The translations under genes and the position numbers were made by a program. Below are positions 47,415 through 54,465 of a stretch of DNA of 64,000 bases, in pieces (positions within the stretch are counted from its first letter, which is position 1; every line of letters begins with the position of its first letter). The DNA comes from Rufibacter sp. XAAS-G3-1. GTDB taxonomy: Bacteria > Bacteroidota > Bacteroidia > Cytophagales > Hymenobacteraceae. The DNA is taken from assembly GCF_013623775.1 (NCBI RefSeq), contig NZ_JABFAM010000006.1, forward strand, positions 1 to 64,000. Direction: 5' to 3'. The notes under the pieces were generated by a model. That model saw nothing but the letters and a program-made list of their open reading frames with translations, was not told the DNA's origin and searched no databases.

Positions 47415-48020
47415 ATGAAAAAAGTATGGATCTTGTTTGGAGTACTTCTTTCTGGGCTGATATTCTATAAGGTTTTTTGGGCATCAGATAATTCCACCGG
47501 CTCGGTGGCAAAGCGTACCAGTTTGGACGGAGGCGACTCCTTCTTCCATACTGATTCTACGGTGGCCAAACCCGTCCCGAACGGAGATGCCGGTGCTCCT
47601 GCCCTGGGGGTTCTGGAGGGTGATTATGCCAGCAAAGCCGACAGCTTAGTGGCCTTTGCATTGCAACGGTACGGCGTGGACTATACCTATGGCGGCGTGA
47701 CAGACGAAGGGTTTGACTGCTCAGGCTTCATTACGTACGTGTTCAATCATTTTGGGATAGAAGTGCCCCACGGCTCTTCTTTACAGGCGAAGGTAGGGGA
47801 AAGCGTACCGGTGCAGCAGGCGAAAAAAGGAGACCTCGTCATCTTCACGGGAACCGAGGTGAAAGACCGTACGCCGGGGCACGTGGGCATTGTCATCACC
47901 AATCCGCCCAAAGCCGTGCAATTTGTTCATTCCTCTTCCAACGGCGGCGTAAAGGTGAGCGAATTGGAAGGCACTTTGTACCAAGACCGCTTCCTGGACA
48001 TCAGGCGAATTATACCTTAG
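47415..48020 (+). CDS. NlpC/P60 (C40) peptidase, membrane-anchored
   Basis: About 201 residues from ATG 47415. A signal anchor (KKVWILFGVLLSGLIFYKVF) precedes a linker and the C40 domain: VDYTYGGVTDEGFDCSGFI (catalytic Cys), RTPGHVGIVI (His) and FVHSSSNGGV. It should cut peptide stems of peptidoglycan. Divergent from the M61 gene, with a shared 125-bp gap. Confidence 0.9.
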   Translation: MKKVWILFGVLLSGLIFYKVFWASDNSTGSVAKRTSLDGGDSFFHTDSTVAKPVPNGDAGAPALGVLEGDYASKADSLVAFALQRYGVDYTYGGVTDEGFDCSGFITYVFNHFGIEVPHGSSLQAKVGESVPVQQAKKGDLVIFTGTEVKDRTPGHVGIVITNPPKAVQFVHSSSNGGVKVSELEGTLYQDRFLDIRRIIP

Positions 48021-48062
48021 CCGTGTTTTAAGGGTGTTTTGCAGAAAGTAGGCCTGAAACGG
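48021..48062. repeat. Interspersed double-stem hairpin (family A)
   Basis: CCGTGTTTTAAGG / CCTGAAACGG around GTTTTGCAGAAA; it starts right after the stop of the NlpC/P60 gene. Confidence 0.6.
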
Positions 48063-48105
48063 TTTTTTTAGGGTTTCTTCAATTGTAGATAGCTTGGTAA
48101 CCCAC

Positions 48106-48126
48106 ACTCGCCAGAGGCGAGCGAGT
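48106..48126. repeat. ACTCGCC palindrome, copy 1
   Basis: ACTCGCC AGA GGCGAGCGAGT. A matching copy lies at 57591-57613. Confidence 0.7.
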
Positions 48127-48151
48127 AATTCCAGGACTTTGACCGGTACCT

Positions 48152-48190
48152 GCGTTTAACGCCTACTTTCAGAAAAACAGCCTCAAAACA
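48152..48190. repeat. Family A hairpin, degenerate
   Basis: GCGTTTAACGCC / AGCCTCAAAAC around ACTTTCAGAAAAAC. Confidence 0.4.
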
Positions 48191-48449
48191 GAAGCCCACC
48201 AACAGAGACAGCAGCCGTCGCTTGCGCAGACCCGGAATGTACTGCCCTCAACAGCTCTATTCTGAAGTAAACAAAAACCACTTACCTCAGAATTTTTCCT
48301 ATTCCCTTCTCTTTCTGGTTGCGTCTTGACTGCTTCCTGTATTATTCCAGGCCGGGGCGGTTAGGTGGAAAGATTAAAAAATCCATTAAATCCAAAACCT
48401 AACACCCTGTAAGCCAGTATACAATCTTCCAGGTTAAAGACTATTGGGC

Positions 48450-48481
48450 AAAAAAATACCCGGCCACTGCAGTAGCCGGGT
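48450..48481 (-). terminator. Terminator of the candidate RNA
   Basis: ACCCGGCTACTGCAGTGGCC.. hairpin (ACCCGGC / GCCGGGT) followed by seven T on the minus strand. Typical rho-independent form. Confidence 0.9.
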
Positions 48482-48579
48482 ACGGAATCCTTTGAAATGG
48501 TATCAAGCGACACGAAAGAGAACTGCCCCTCAGTCGCATGGGCTACCTCATGCCGGATTCGCCAGTAGACAAAGTCTAG

Positions 48580-48651
48580 TTAGCAAGCTTCAACACGGTT
48601 AACGGTTGACACATGAGCTAGGCTTAATACATTTTTACTGGGATTAGACAC
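48580..48651 (-). CDS. Possible 23-aa micropeptide inside the candidate RNA
   Basis: GTG 48651 to TAA 48580. The sequence MSNPSKNVLSLAHV continues to a Cys end. AGGAGGT stands four bases upstream. Strong SD sites are rare in Bacteroidota, so this could be a real start, or a single-stranded SD-like motif with another use. No relatives known to me. Confidence 0.35.
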   Translation of the reverse strand: MSNPSKNVLSLAHVSTVNRVEAC

Positions 48652-48748
48652 TTTTACCTCCTTTCTTTAAGTCCGACATAAACCCATCCGCTGCGCCAAA
48701 TAATTTATGGTCTTGCCAGAGAGGCCCGGAGCACTCGCTTCCGTTTTA

Positions 48749-48778
48749 TAAAGATAAAAGACGAAAAGATAGTTCAAA
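48749..48778 (-). promoter_or_regulatory. Bacteroidota-type promoter of the candidate RNA
   Basis: On the minus strand TTTG (48778-48775) and TATCTTTA (48756-48749) are 18 bases apart, close to the 19-21 consensus. Confidence 0.45.
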
Positions 48779-48795
48779 AGGTTTGCCGAAAAAAT

Positions 48796-49173
48796 TCATG
48801 ATTTTTCTCTCGCCTCAGATTCTGGATTTTTGAAGAATACCCATAACCAGGCCAGGGCTAGCAGGAATTCCCCCACCGCGTCTAACAGGTAGATATCCAG
48901 AATCACGTCATTCAGGGCGTAGCGCACATCTACGGCTCCCAGACCTACGGCACTAAAGAACCCCAGTAATTGGGCGCTTTTCTCCTCTCTGGGTTGGAAG
49001 GCCGCTACCAGGAGTGTCGCCCCTATCACTAGCACCAGAATACCCACCGCCACCACCAACCACACTTCGTTTTTAGGGCCGGTCACGGCCAGAAAACTGG
49101 GCATGTGCCATAACGGCCAGATACCGGTTAGCGCGTAGTAAATTCCTTGCAGGATCAGGAGCCATTTTCGCAT
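48796..49173 (-). CDS. Small four-helix membrane protein (125 aa)
   Basis: Not recognised. Four hydrophobic helices (WLLILQGIYYALTGIWPLW, VWLVVAVGILVLVIGATLLV, SAQLLGFFSAVGLGAVDVRY, LLDAVGEFLLALAWLWVFF) and a charged tail. Similar short membrane proteins occur in Bacteroidota. It is transcribed toward the candidate RNA. Confidence 0.6.
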   Translation of the reverse strand: MRKWLLILQGIYYALTGIWPLWHMPSFLAVTGPKNEVWLVVAVGILVLVIGATLLVAAFQPREEKSAQLLGFFSAVGLGAVDVRYALNDVILDIYLLDAVGEFLLALAWLWVFFKNPESEAREKS

Positions 49174-49291
49174 TTCCTTTCTGTTTTAGGTCTGTTTTAA
49201 CCCTTTCTACGAGAAACTTTCACGAAGGCGTTTTTTTGGATAGTAAATTGCTTATATTTAGTAAACCAATAACTTTCAAATAACCACCCGT

Positions 49292-49720
49292 ATGAAAAAA
49301 CTCTTCTTGTTAGCCCTTTTCCTCTGCTTGACCACCCTTGGTTGGGCGCAGAAAAAATCTCCTACTGGTGTCTGGACCAACGAAGAGAAAGATGCCCGGT
49401 TTGAAATCTACCAGTGCGGCGATAAACTCTGTGGCAAAATTACTTGGCTGAAAGAACCCAACAGAGATGGCAAACCGAAAGTAGACCAATTCAACCCAGA
49501 CCCTAAACTACAGAAACGCCCTATCATGGGGTTGGTTTTCCTGAAGAACTTTGCCCCCGTGGAAGAAAACAAATGGGACAACGGTACTATCTATGATCCT
49601 AAATCTGGCAAGACGTATTCTTCTTACATGAAAGTGCTGGGCAATGATAAGCTGGAGGTGAAAGGCTACATTGGTATTTCTTTGATTGGCCGCTCCCAGA
49701 CTTGGACTAGGGTACAATAA
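49292..49720 (+). CDS. DUF2147 exported protein
   Basis: 142 residues with a signal peptide (MKKLFLLALFLCL, cleavage after GWAQ). The DUF2147 pattern is present: GVWTNEEKDARFEIYQCGDKLCGKI, near the start, and KTYSSYMKVLGNDKLEVKGYIG later, with LIGRSQTWTRV at the end. The two Cys may form a disulfide. Role unknown; members are small beta-barrel-like periplasmic proteins. It precedes family B copy 4. Confidence 0.85.
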   Translation: MKKLFLLALFLCLTTLGWAQKKSPTGVWTNEEKDARFEIYQCGDKLCGKITWLKEPNRDGKPKVDQFNPDPKLQKRPIMGLVFLKNFAPVEENKWDNGTIYDPKSGKTYSSYMKVLGNDKLEVKGYIGISLIGRSQTWTRVQ

Positions 49721-49732
49721 CATACAGTTCTT

Positions 49733-50030
49733 CGGTTTAGCTTCTGCCTGGAATTGGCTTCTTTGGAGAAGATGCACGGAATATGCTGTTCCCTTGGCTT
49801 TGCAGCTTAGCGTGGATATTGGCAGGTGCATGGAATATGCTGTTCCCTTGGCTTGTCTGCTTTTCTCATGGGTGCAAGTGCAGCTCTTTGCATAGTTTCC
49901 GCTAAGCGCTCGGGGAAGACTGGAACTGGGGAATGCGTGAGAGACCAGGCACTGCCTTGTCTCTCACGCATTCCCTTCTCCTGCAAAGGCGTATTCCCCT
50001 CCTTGGAGGGGTTGGGGTGGATATTACCGT
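49733..50030 (+). repeat. Long composite repeat (family B), copy 4
   Basis: TCTGCCTGGAATTGGCTTC, tandem duplicate of GGAATATGCTGTTCCCTTGG, CATGGGTGCAAGTGCAG, CGCTCGGGGAAGACTGGAAC, a GGCGTATTCCCCTCCTTGGA end. The GC-rich centre is missing as in copy 2. Again between convergent genes. Confidence 0.7.
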
Positions 50031-50070
50031 GCACCAATCATTCAGTGGTGGTATAAGGTACAATTAATGA

Positions 50071-50146
50071 GAAACGCATCGTCCCTGAGAGCAGAGCGGG
50101 AACCTTGGTAAGGGTTCCGCTCTGCTCTCAGGGACGATGCGTTTTC
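50071..50146. repeat. 31-bp-arm inverted repeat
   Basis: AACGCATCGTCCCTGAGAGC.. (50073-50104) and its complement (50113-50143), one bulged G. It is the longest near-perfect stem in the window. It lies after family B copy 4 and before the Gre-like gene; terminator or mobile miniature repeat. Confidence 0.85.
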
Positions 50147-50194
50147 CGGGGGATGGATGAAAGGCCGCTCTGAAATTTAAACGCTTGCAAATGG

Positions 50195-50671
50195 TTAGTA
50201 AAGATCTACGATGGTGATCTTCTTGTCTCTGAAGGTAAAGGACTCGCCTTTGGTTTTACCGGCCATGGCCTGGAAAACGGGCGAAGCCGCTGAGATGGCA
50301 AAGTATTTCTCCCCGTCAATGTTGATCTCCCCCAGACTTACCGAGATAAAATAGTTCTGGGCATCTGTCCGCACAATAGAGCCCAAAGAAACATCATCGT
50401 TCACTTTGTTGCGCACAATCCGTTTCAGGATGCTCAGTTTCCCCATGGCTTCATCCAACTGTTTGGCAAACATATCACGCTGGATATGGCACGCCTCCCG
50501 GAAGGATTCAAACTTGTCTTCCATTGCCCCCTGGCTTTCATTGGCACTGGATTGCGCTTCTTCCATCGCTTGGCGGGCATGGTCTACGAAGTCTGTCTGT
50601 TGGCGCAGACACTCGTCTAACAATCTATGTTTTATATCTAGGTCAAGGGTAGTTTCAGTAGTCATAGACAT
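50195..50671 (-). CDS. Gre-like coiled-coil protein
   Basis: 158 residues. The N-terminal half is a coiled coil (about 15-90: ARQAMEEAQSSANESQGAMEDKF) and the C-terminal half is beta-rich with a GreA/GreB-like end (GSIVRTDAQNYFIS, SPVFQAMAGKTKGESFTF). Bacteroidota carry such Gre-like proteins of unclear role. It may bind RNA polymerase, as Gre factors insert a coiled coil in the secondary channel, but the acidic tip is not evident. Moderate family call. Confidence 0.6.
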   Translation of the reverse strand: MSMTTETTLDLDIKHRLLDECLRQQTDFVDHARQAMEEAQSSANESQGAMEDKFESFREACHIQRDMFAKQLDEAMGKLSILKRIVRNKVNDDVSLGSIVRTDAQNYFISVSLGEINIDGEKYFAISAASPVFQAMAGKTKGESFTFRDKKITIVDLY

Positions 50672-50760
50672 AGTTTTAGGTGGTACAATTATACGTTTCT
50701 ACTTATCAAACATGGGAAAACAACCTGTCTGCCAAAAATGCTTTCTACCTAATAGAAAGG

Positions 50761-50800
50761 CTGTTTTATGGGTAGTTTTAGGAAAATAGCCCGTAAACAG
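50761..50800. repeat. Interspersed double-stem hairpin (family A)
   Basis: CTGTTTTATGG / CCCGTAAACAG, inner GTTTTAGGAAAAT. Confidence 0.7.
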
Positions 50801-50892
50801 CAAAGAGGTTGTTTAGAAGGACTTGCAAAGCTTTAAACTGATAAATTTAACTTTTGTTGGCAGAAAACAATGAAAAAAGAAGAATAATATCA

Positions 50893-52875
50893 TTATAGCT
50901 TCAAAACACGAAGCTGCGTGTAGGTTTCTCCTCGTTTTAGCCTCAGAAAATAAGTGCCCGCCCCCAGGTGAGCAACGGAAAAAGTAAGGCCAGAGGGCAC
51001 AAACGTTCTGATGTGCCGACCCAACACGTCATAGATGGCAATTTGATCGGGTAACCCACTCATGCCTTTCAGGTTCACTTCGCCCAAGGTTGGATTGGGG
51101 TAGGCTAGTACCACCTCAGCACCCGAAGGAATGACCGAGGCATCTTTTGTGAGAGTGTTGACAGACTCTAACAGCCATTGGTCTGGATCTACTTCAATGC
51201 TCAAAACCTCGCCAGCTACGGTGAACCGATAATCTTCTACATTCTGGTCTTGCTGCACCAGCACAAGCGTGTCTTTCACCGAGGTTCTGATCCTGTATTC
51301 CACTTCTGTTTTAAAGAAGGGAGTGGCTTGGCTGGAGGAAGACTGTCTGCTTCTGAGGTACACCTGATTCCCTTGCTGCGCCCAGGCAATATCGAAAACG
51401 GGGAAGCCCTCGCCGTATACCCATTGGTCAAAGAAATACTGGAGCGAGCGCCCGCTCACGCGTTCCACCACCCGCTGGAAATCTCTGGTACCAGCCACCT
51501 GGTAGCGGTATTGTTGCCGGTATGCCTGCAGGGCCTGAAAAAACAGCGCATCGTTCTGTAAGGTGTGCCGCAGCATGTGCAACACCAAAGCCCCTTTTCG
51601 GTAAGACAGGGCAGAACTGAAGATGCGAGATACGTTGGTGCTGTCCTTCACAAACACAGATCCCTGCGGTTGGCTCAGAGCGCCCTGGTTGGCGCGGTTC
51701 AGCCAGTCCATCCGTTCGGTGGGCAGCAGTCGTTCAATGGCCAACAGTTCGCTGTAAGAGGCAAACCCTTCGTTGAGCCAGATATGGCTCCAGTCTGCGC
51801 AGGTAACCTCGTCGCCCCACCATTGGTGGGCCAGTTCATGGGCGGTTAGGGTGAATTCAAACGTAGACTGGGTGGTCATGGTTTGGTGCTCCATGCCGCC
51901 GCCAATGGGAGCCATGCTGTGCCCGTACTTCTCCTGGTGGAACGGGTAAATGCCGTATAATTCTGAAAACAGCTGCAAAAACTGCCCTGTGCGGTCGAGT
52001 TCGGTCTTGAAAGTAGAGAGCGTCTGCGGATAGATATAATTCTGCACCAACACCGGCTTAGAGGCTCCCGGAATAGCTGCCTGGTAAGAATATTCCTCAT
52101 ACGGCCCCAAGGCCACCGAGATAAGGTAATAGGCAATGGGGTAATTTGATTTCCACTCATACCGGTGTTTCTGATGGGGCAAGGGCGTCACCCGCTGCAG
52201 AAGCCCGTTGGAACCCACTTTATTGGCGACATCAGTAGTTACCCACACTTCCACCGAATCTGCCTTGTCTTCCAACAGTTGCTTGCACGGAAACCACTCT
52301 GAGGCGGCAAATGGCTCACTTAAACTCCAGGCATACTGTCCCCACGGAGTAGTGGCCGTATTATACCCGTTCCCAATGGCCGCACTGGCTCCCGACGGGG
52401 CTCTTCCGGCGTAAAACACCTGTAGCTGGAACTTGTCTTGCCTGGCTTTGGCAACCGGAAGCACCGCTATGACTTCGCTGCCCGTCCGGCGGATGGTACA
52501 AGGGGTTCCGTCTAACAGTACCTGCTGGATGGTGAAGTTGGGGTGCAGTTCAAAGGCGAATTCGGCTAAGTTGTTTGCCAGCGCCGAGGCGTACAGCATC
52601 ACATTGCCGCTAATGTCCAGAGAATTTCGCTCCAGCGCCAGATCCAGTTTATACCAATGCAGGTCATACTGCCGCATGCGTTCTCTATGGGGCAGAGACG
52701 TGATACCATCGGCTAGTAACAAGGGGCTGGTGCTTAGTCTGGCAGCGGCACAGGAATGCTCTTCTTTACCTTGAGCCAAGCTGTAATCCAAGCCGCCTAT
52801 CACCCACACAACCAGGATATGTAAGACCGCTTTTAGGGGATATAGATTGGAGATGCTTGGTACACGTATTTTCAT
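50893..52875 (-). CDS. M1 family aminopeptidase with type IX sorting domain
   Basis: 660 residues. Signal peptide (about 1-36), M1 fold with zinc motif HELAHQWWG (about 342-350), exopeptidase GGMEH variant IGGGMEHQTM just before, and the downstream Glu in WLNEGFASY. The C-terminal 80 residues form a type A sorting domain (VLAYPNPTLGEVNLKG, IYDVLGRHIRTF, GTYFLRLKRG, TQLRVLKL). So it is exported by the type IX system to the surface or medium, where it would cut peptides. The TGRAPSG and YNTATTP regions fit M1. Confidence 0.9.
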   Translation of the reverse strand: MKIRVPSISNLYPLKAVLHILVVWVIGGLDYSLAQGKEEHSCAAARLSTSPLLLADGITSLPHRERMRQYDLHWYKLDLALERNSLDISGNVMLYASALANNLAEFAFELHPNFTIQQVLLDGTPCTIRRTGSEVIAVLPVAKARQDKFQLQVFYAGRAPSGASAAIGNGYNTATTPWGQYAWSLSEPFAASEWFPCKQLLEDKADSVEVWVTTDVANKVGSNGLLQRVTPLPHQKHRYEWKSNYPIAYYLISVALGPYEEYSYQAAIPGASKPVLVQNYIYPQTLSTFKTELDRTGQFLQLFSELYGIYPFHQEKYGHSMAPIGGGMEHQTMTTQSTFEFTLTAHELAHQWWGDEVTCADWSHIWLNEGFASYSELLAIERLLPTERMDWLNRANQGALSQPQGSVFVKDSTNVSRIFSSALSYRKGALVLHMLRHTLQNDALFFQALQAYRQQYRYQVAGTRDFQRVVERVSGRSLQYFFDQWVYGEGFPVFDIAWAQQGNQVYLRSRQSSSSQATPFFKTEVEYRIRTSVKDTLVLVQQDQNVEDYRFTVAGEVLSIEVDPDQWLLESVNTLTKDASVIPSGAEVVLAYPNPTLGEVNLKGMSGLPDQIAIYDVLGRHIRTFVPSGLTFSVAHLGAGTYFLRLKRGETYTQLRVLKL

Positions 52876-53133
52876 AGCACAGATATACGATTTGGCCCGA
52901 AAGAAAAGTAGTGTTGGAACGCGAAAAAGGCCTGAGAATTATTTCCAGGCCCTTCCCTTATCGTTGAACCTGTTCAGTAAAGCAAAAGAGAGGGGCATTG
53001 GTAAGACCACCATGCATCTTACAAGTCAGAAATGCAGTAGGGAAATGATTTTCATCTGCGGGACAGGGAGGATTGCAATAGAAAAGACGCAAAGTATTGC
53101 GTCTCTACGTGCATAATAATCAAACAGCAATTT

Positions 53134-53172
53134 CCTTTTCGGCGTCTTTTTCTAAAAACAGCCTGAAAACGG
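53134..53172. repeat. Family A hairpin, degenerate
   Basis: CCTTTTCGGC / GCCTGAAAACGG around TCTTTTTCTAAAAACA. Confidence 0.5.
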
Positions 53173-53188
53173 AACAGCCGTAAAAAGC

Positions 53189-53220
53189 GAATGCCCCCTC
53201 CTTACGGGAGCGGGGCATTC
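53189..53220 (-). terminator. Terminator after the type IX substrate gene
   Basis: GAATGCCCC / GGGGCATTC with a loop of about 14. Confidence 0.65.
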
Positions 53221-53256
53221 CACAACACACGTTGAACCTGTTTAGTAAAGCAAACG

Positions 53257-54318
53257 TCACTGCACCACCACTTTGCCCGATTGGATTGATTTCCCGACCT
53301 GAACCTGCACCAAGTACATGCCCCGGCCATATGTATTCAGATTCAGGTTTTTGGTGAATTGCCCCTGCACCGTGCCCAGGTCTTCCTGGTACACCGTCTT
53401 TCCCTGGCTGTCTACAACCCTAATTTCCGCTTTGGCCTTCTTTTCAGAAAAGAAGGCTAGATTCACCTCTCCGTTGGTGGGGTTAGGCGAAAACCGCAGA
53501 TCTAGCGGGGCGGTGGCTTCCTTCTTTTTGCTTTTCTTCTTGGTGTTCAGCGTCTCTGCCTGTGCAGGCCCCTTGGTGGCTTTCAGAACAAGGACTTGGC
53601 TCTGGTCTGCGCTCCTTAACCTGATGACGTTGTAGTCGCCGGTTTCCAGGACTTCGGGTGCCCTGCCTTTCCGTAGTCTGGTTACTTTCACTTCGCCGGT
53701 GGTACTGTCTTTCGCCACGCGTATGGTTTCCTGCATGGAAAAAGTATCTGCCGAGAGTTGCAAAGCGCTGTCTACCCTGAAGAACCGCTGGTGCTTTGCC
53801 AGCGAATCCAGCTTGATGGTTCCGTGGATCATTCCCCTATTTCCATAGATATGAATGGTACGGGCTTTCATTCCCCTTACGGAGTCACCGAGCGGGTGAG
53901 CCCTGATAACGGACACGCCTTTGACAGAGGTGAAAGCCGTATCTGACGCCGCTCTATTGAAAACCATCACCTTCAATGAATCAAGACTCTGGGAAGGCAA
54001 ATACCCAATTGCCTCCAGCCCCTTCGCCGCAGATAACTCCAAAGGCTTGATAGCCCTGGCTCCCAGGCTTTTCAAGGATTCGCCGTTGGCCTGCAGCTTC
54101 TTGGCGGCCTCTTCAAACGTCATTCCGTGGGCAAGGGTAAGGGTGGTATCCAGCACATAGAAGGTAGCTCCTTCCTGCTTCAGTATCTTCACTTTCGCTT
54201 GTCTGGCCGGGGCCGCCTTGGTGCTCTCTTTTGTCTGGGCCTGAGCCGGTGCAAAAGAAGCTCCTCCCAGCAGCAGAAAAGAGAGCAGGCTCAGTACTAA
54301 ATATTGTTTCTTTCTCAT
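53257..54318 (-). CDS. Type IX secreted protein, unknown function
   Basis: About 353 residues (ATG 54318 or 54324). Signal peptide with AQAQ cleavage, then an unfamiliar beta-rich middle with repeated DSL/KS segments, then a Lys-rich linker (about 260-275) and a type A sorting domain (LDLRFSPNPTNGEVNLAFFS, IRVVDSQGKTVYQ, GRGMYLVQVQVGK). It is divergent from a histidine kinase and may be under its control. The ending GKVVVQ is the usual end of sorting domains. Confidence 0.7.
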   Translation of the reverse strand: MRKKQYLVLSLLSFLLLGGASFAPAQAQTKESTKAAPARQAKVKILKQEGATFYVLDTTLTLAHGMTFEEAAKKLQANGESLKSLGARAIKPLELSAAKGLEAIGYLPSQSLDSLKVMVFNRAASDTAFTSVKGVSVIRAHPLGDSVRGMKARTIHIYGNRGMIHGTIKLDSLAKHQRFFRVDSALQLSADTFSMQETIRVAKDSTTGEVKVTRLRKGRAPEVLETGDYNVIRLRSADQSQVLVLKATKGPAQAETLNTKKKSKKKEATAPLDLRFSPNPTNGEVNLAFFSEKKAKAEIRVVDSQGKTVYQEDLGTVQGQFTKNLNLNTYGRGMYLVQVQVGKSIQSGKVVVQ

Positions 54319-54452
54319 GATCATTGTAATTTGGGAAAGGGTATATGTTTGATACCTACAATATTACCGGGTATCTTTTGAGAAAGAGGTTAAGGTCAGG
54401 TTAAAGTCTGTTAAACAAAAGTTAAAGTGAAGTTTGGCCTCAATTAAGCCTT

Positions 54453-54460
54453 TATCTTTG
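54453..54460 (+). promoter_or_regulatory. -7 element of the histidine kinase operon
   Basis: Perfect TATCTTTG. TTTG at 54433-54436 is 16 bases upstream, shorter than usual. The predicted start of transcription is within a base or two of the ATG at 54466, so the transcript may be leaderless. Confidence 0.45.
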
Positions 54461-54465
54461 TAGAG

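Larger units (their letters stand above)
48021..48449. other. Intergenic region with repeats
   Basis: Two family A copies (48021-48062, 48152-48190) and an ACTCGCC palindrome (48106-48126). No gene seen; frames here are shadows. Confidence 0.45.
48450..48742 (-). ncRNA. Candidate structured small RNA, about 290 nt
   Basis: Minus-strand unit bounded by a promoter (TTTG 48778-48775, 18 bases, TATCTTTA 48756-48749) and a strong terminator (48481-48450). Inside are several stems: TAGAC/GTCTA (48566-48578), GCATG/CATGC (48536-48553), GCGAC/GTCGC (48507-48537) and CGGA.GC/GCTCCG near the 5' end. It also has a perfect Shine-Dalgarno (AAGGAGGT) before a 23-codon GTG ORF. It does not match SRP RNA, RNase P RNA or tmRNA as recalled. 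Could be a 6S-like or a dual-function RNA; class unknown. Confidence 0.5.
52876..53256. other. Intergenic region, 381 bp
   Basis: Direct repeats GTTGAACCTGTTCAGTAAAG (52963) and GTTGAACCTGTTTAGTAAAG (53231), 268 bp apart, plus a family A copy and a terminator. No gene. Confidence 0.55.

Noticed and set aside
48450-48742. tmRNA, SRP RNA or RNase P RNA
   Set aside because: The expected conserved signatures (tag-like end with TTCGA, GGAAGGAAGCA, GAGGAAAGTCCGG) were not found, so only an unclassified RNA is proposed.
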